A stretch of DNA of 64,000 bases from Pseudomonas fluorescens (GTDB lineage Bacteria; Pseudomonadota; Gammaproteobacteria; Pseudomonadales; Pseudomonadaceae): assembly GCF_902497855.1 (NCBI RefSeq), contig NZ_CABVHU010000007.1, positions 62,001 through 126,000 on the forward strand, written 5' to 3'. A model generated the notes under the pieces. That model had not been told where the DNA came from and searched no databases. It worked only from the letters and a program-made list of their open reading frames with translations. The first letter of the stretch is position 1; every line of letters begins with the position of its first letter. Made by a program: the position numbers and the translations under genes. Below, piece by piece: positions 63,715 to 64,000 of this stretch.

Positions 63715-64000
<286 letters not shown>

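Overview
The window is chromosomal DNA of a Pseudomonas, most likely from the P. fluorescens complex. The evidence is the high-GC coding sequence, a gene order that largely follows the P. aeruginosa PA0362-PA0422 region as I remember it, a complete malonate decarboxylase locus, and many Pseudomonas REP palindromes (core GTAGGAGC...GCTTGCC...GCGAAGG and the variant TGTGGGAGCGAGCCTGCTCGCGAAGG). It is almost entirely core genome. I see no insertion sequence, prophage, CRISPR array, tRNA or rRNA gene. All identifications come from reading motifs and gene order; no database search was run.

Layout. 1-7.1 kb: partial cytochrome b561, a tiny lipoprotein, a secreted FAD amine oxidase with a Lys/Ala/Pro tail, bioA, rsmE and a hemolysin III family membrane protein. 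6.2-14.9 kb: the malonate locus, with the regulator mdcR facing the operon mdcABCDEGH-madLM, whose genes mostly overlap by a few bases. 14.9-16.8 kb: a small accessory island holding a wHTH-nucleotidyltransferase/HEPN-like gene pair behind a tandem palindromic operator, then a DUF6124-type gene preceded by a strongly foldable leader. 17-27 kb: a reduced Pil-Chp chemosensory operon pilGHIJ-chpA-chpC, lacking pilK and chpB, with REP sequence translated in frame inside chpA and at the end of pilI. 27-33.4 kb: gshB, a TonB-type gene, yqgE, ruvX and the pyrR-pyrB-pyrC' operon. 33.4-38.2 kb: a TM2 protein, an NlpC/P60 peptidase, pilT (without pilU beside it), yggS, proC and yggT.

38.3-46 kb: metX-metW (methionine), a DUF4426 protein, rdgB, hemW, a DUF3392 protein, trmB-thiG-thiS, a DUF423 protein and mtgA. 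46-50.4 kb: rpoH and the ftsYEX operon (cell division and membrane targeting). 50.7-55.6 kb: a catalytic/non-catalytic M16 peptidase pair and rsmD, followed by a third, degenerate M16-like gene of clearly lower GC. 55.7-63 kb: a YheT-type hydrolase, an AraC regulator, a sulfurtransferase, and a TetR-controlled oxidation cluster (aldehyde dehydrogenase, Tat lipoprotein, GMC oxidoreductase). 63-64 kb: coaD and the start of a 2[4Fe-4S] ferredoxin gene.

The items most worth a second look are the HEPN/nucleotidyltransferase pair with its two TCCC-N5-GGGA operators spaced 21 bp apart, the branched RNA-like leader of the DUF6124 gene with a competing stem, the two 28-residue REP-derived repeats inside ChpA, and the orphan M16-like gene that has lost its zinc motif.
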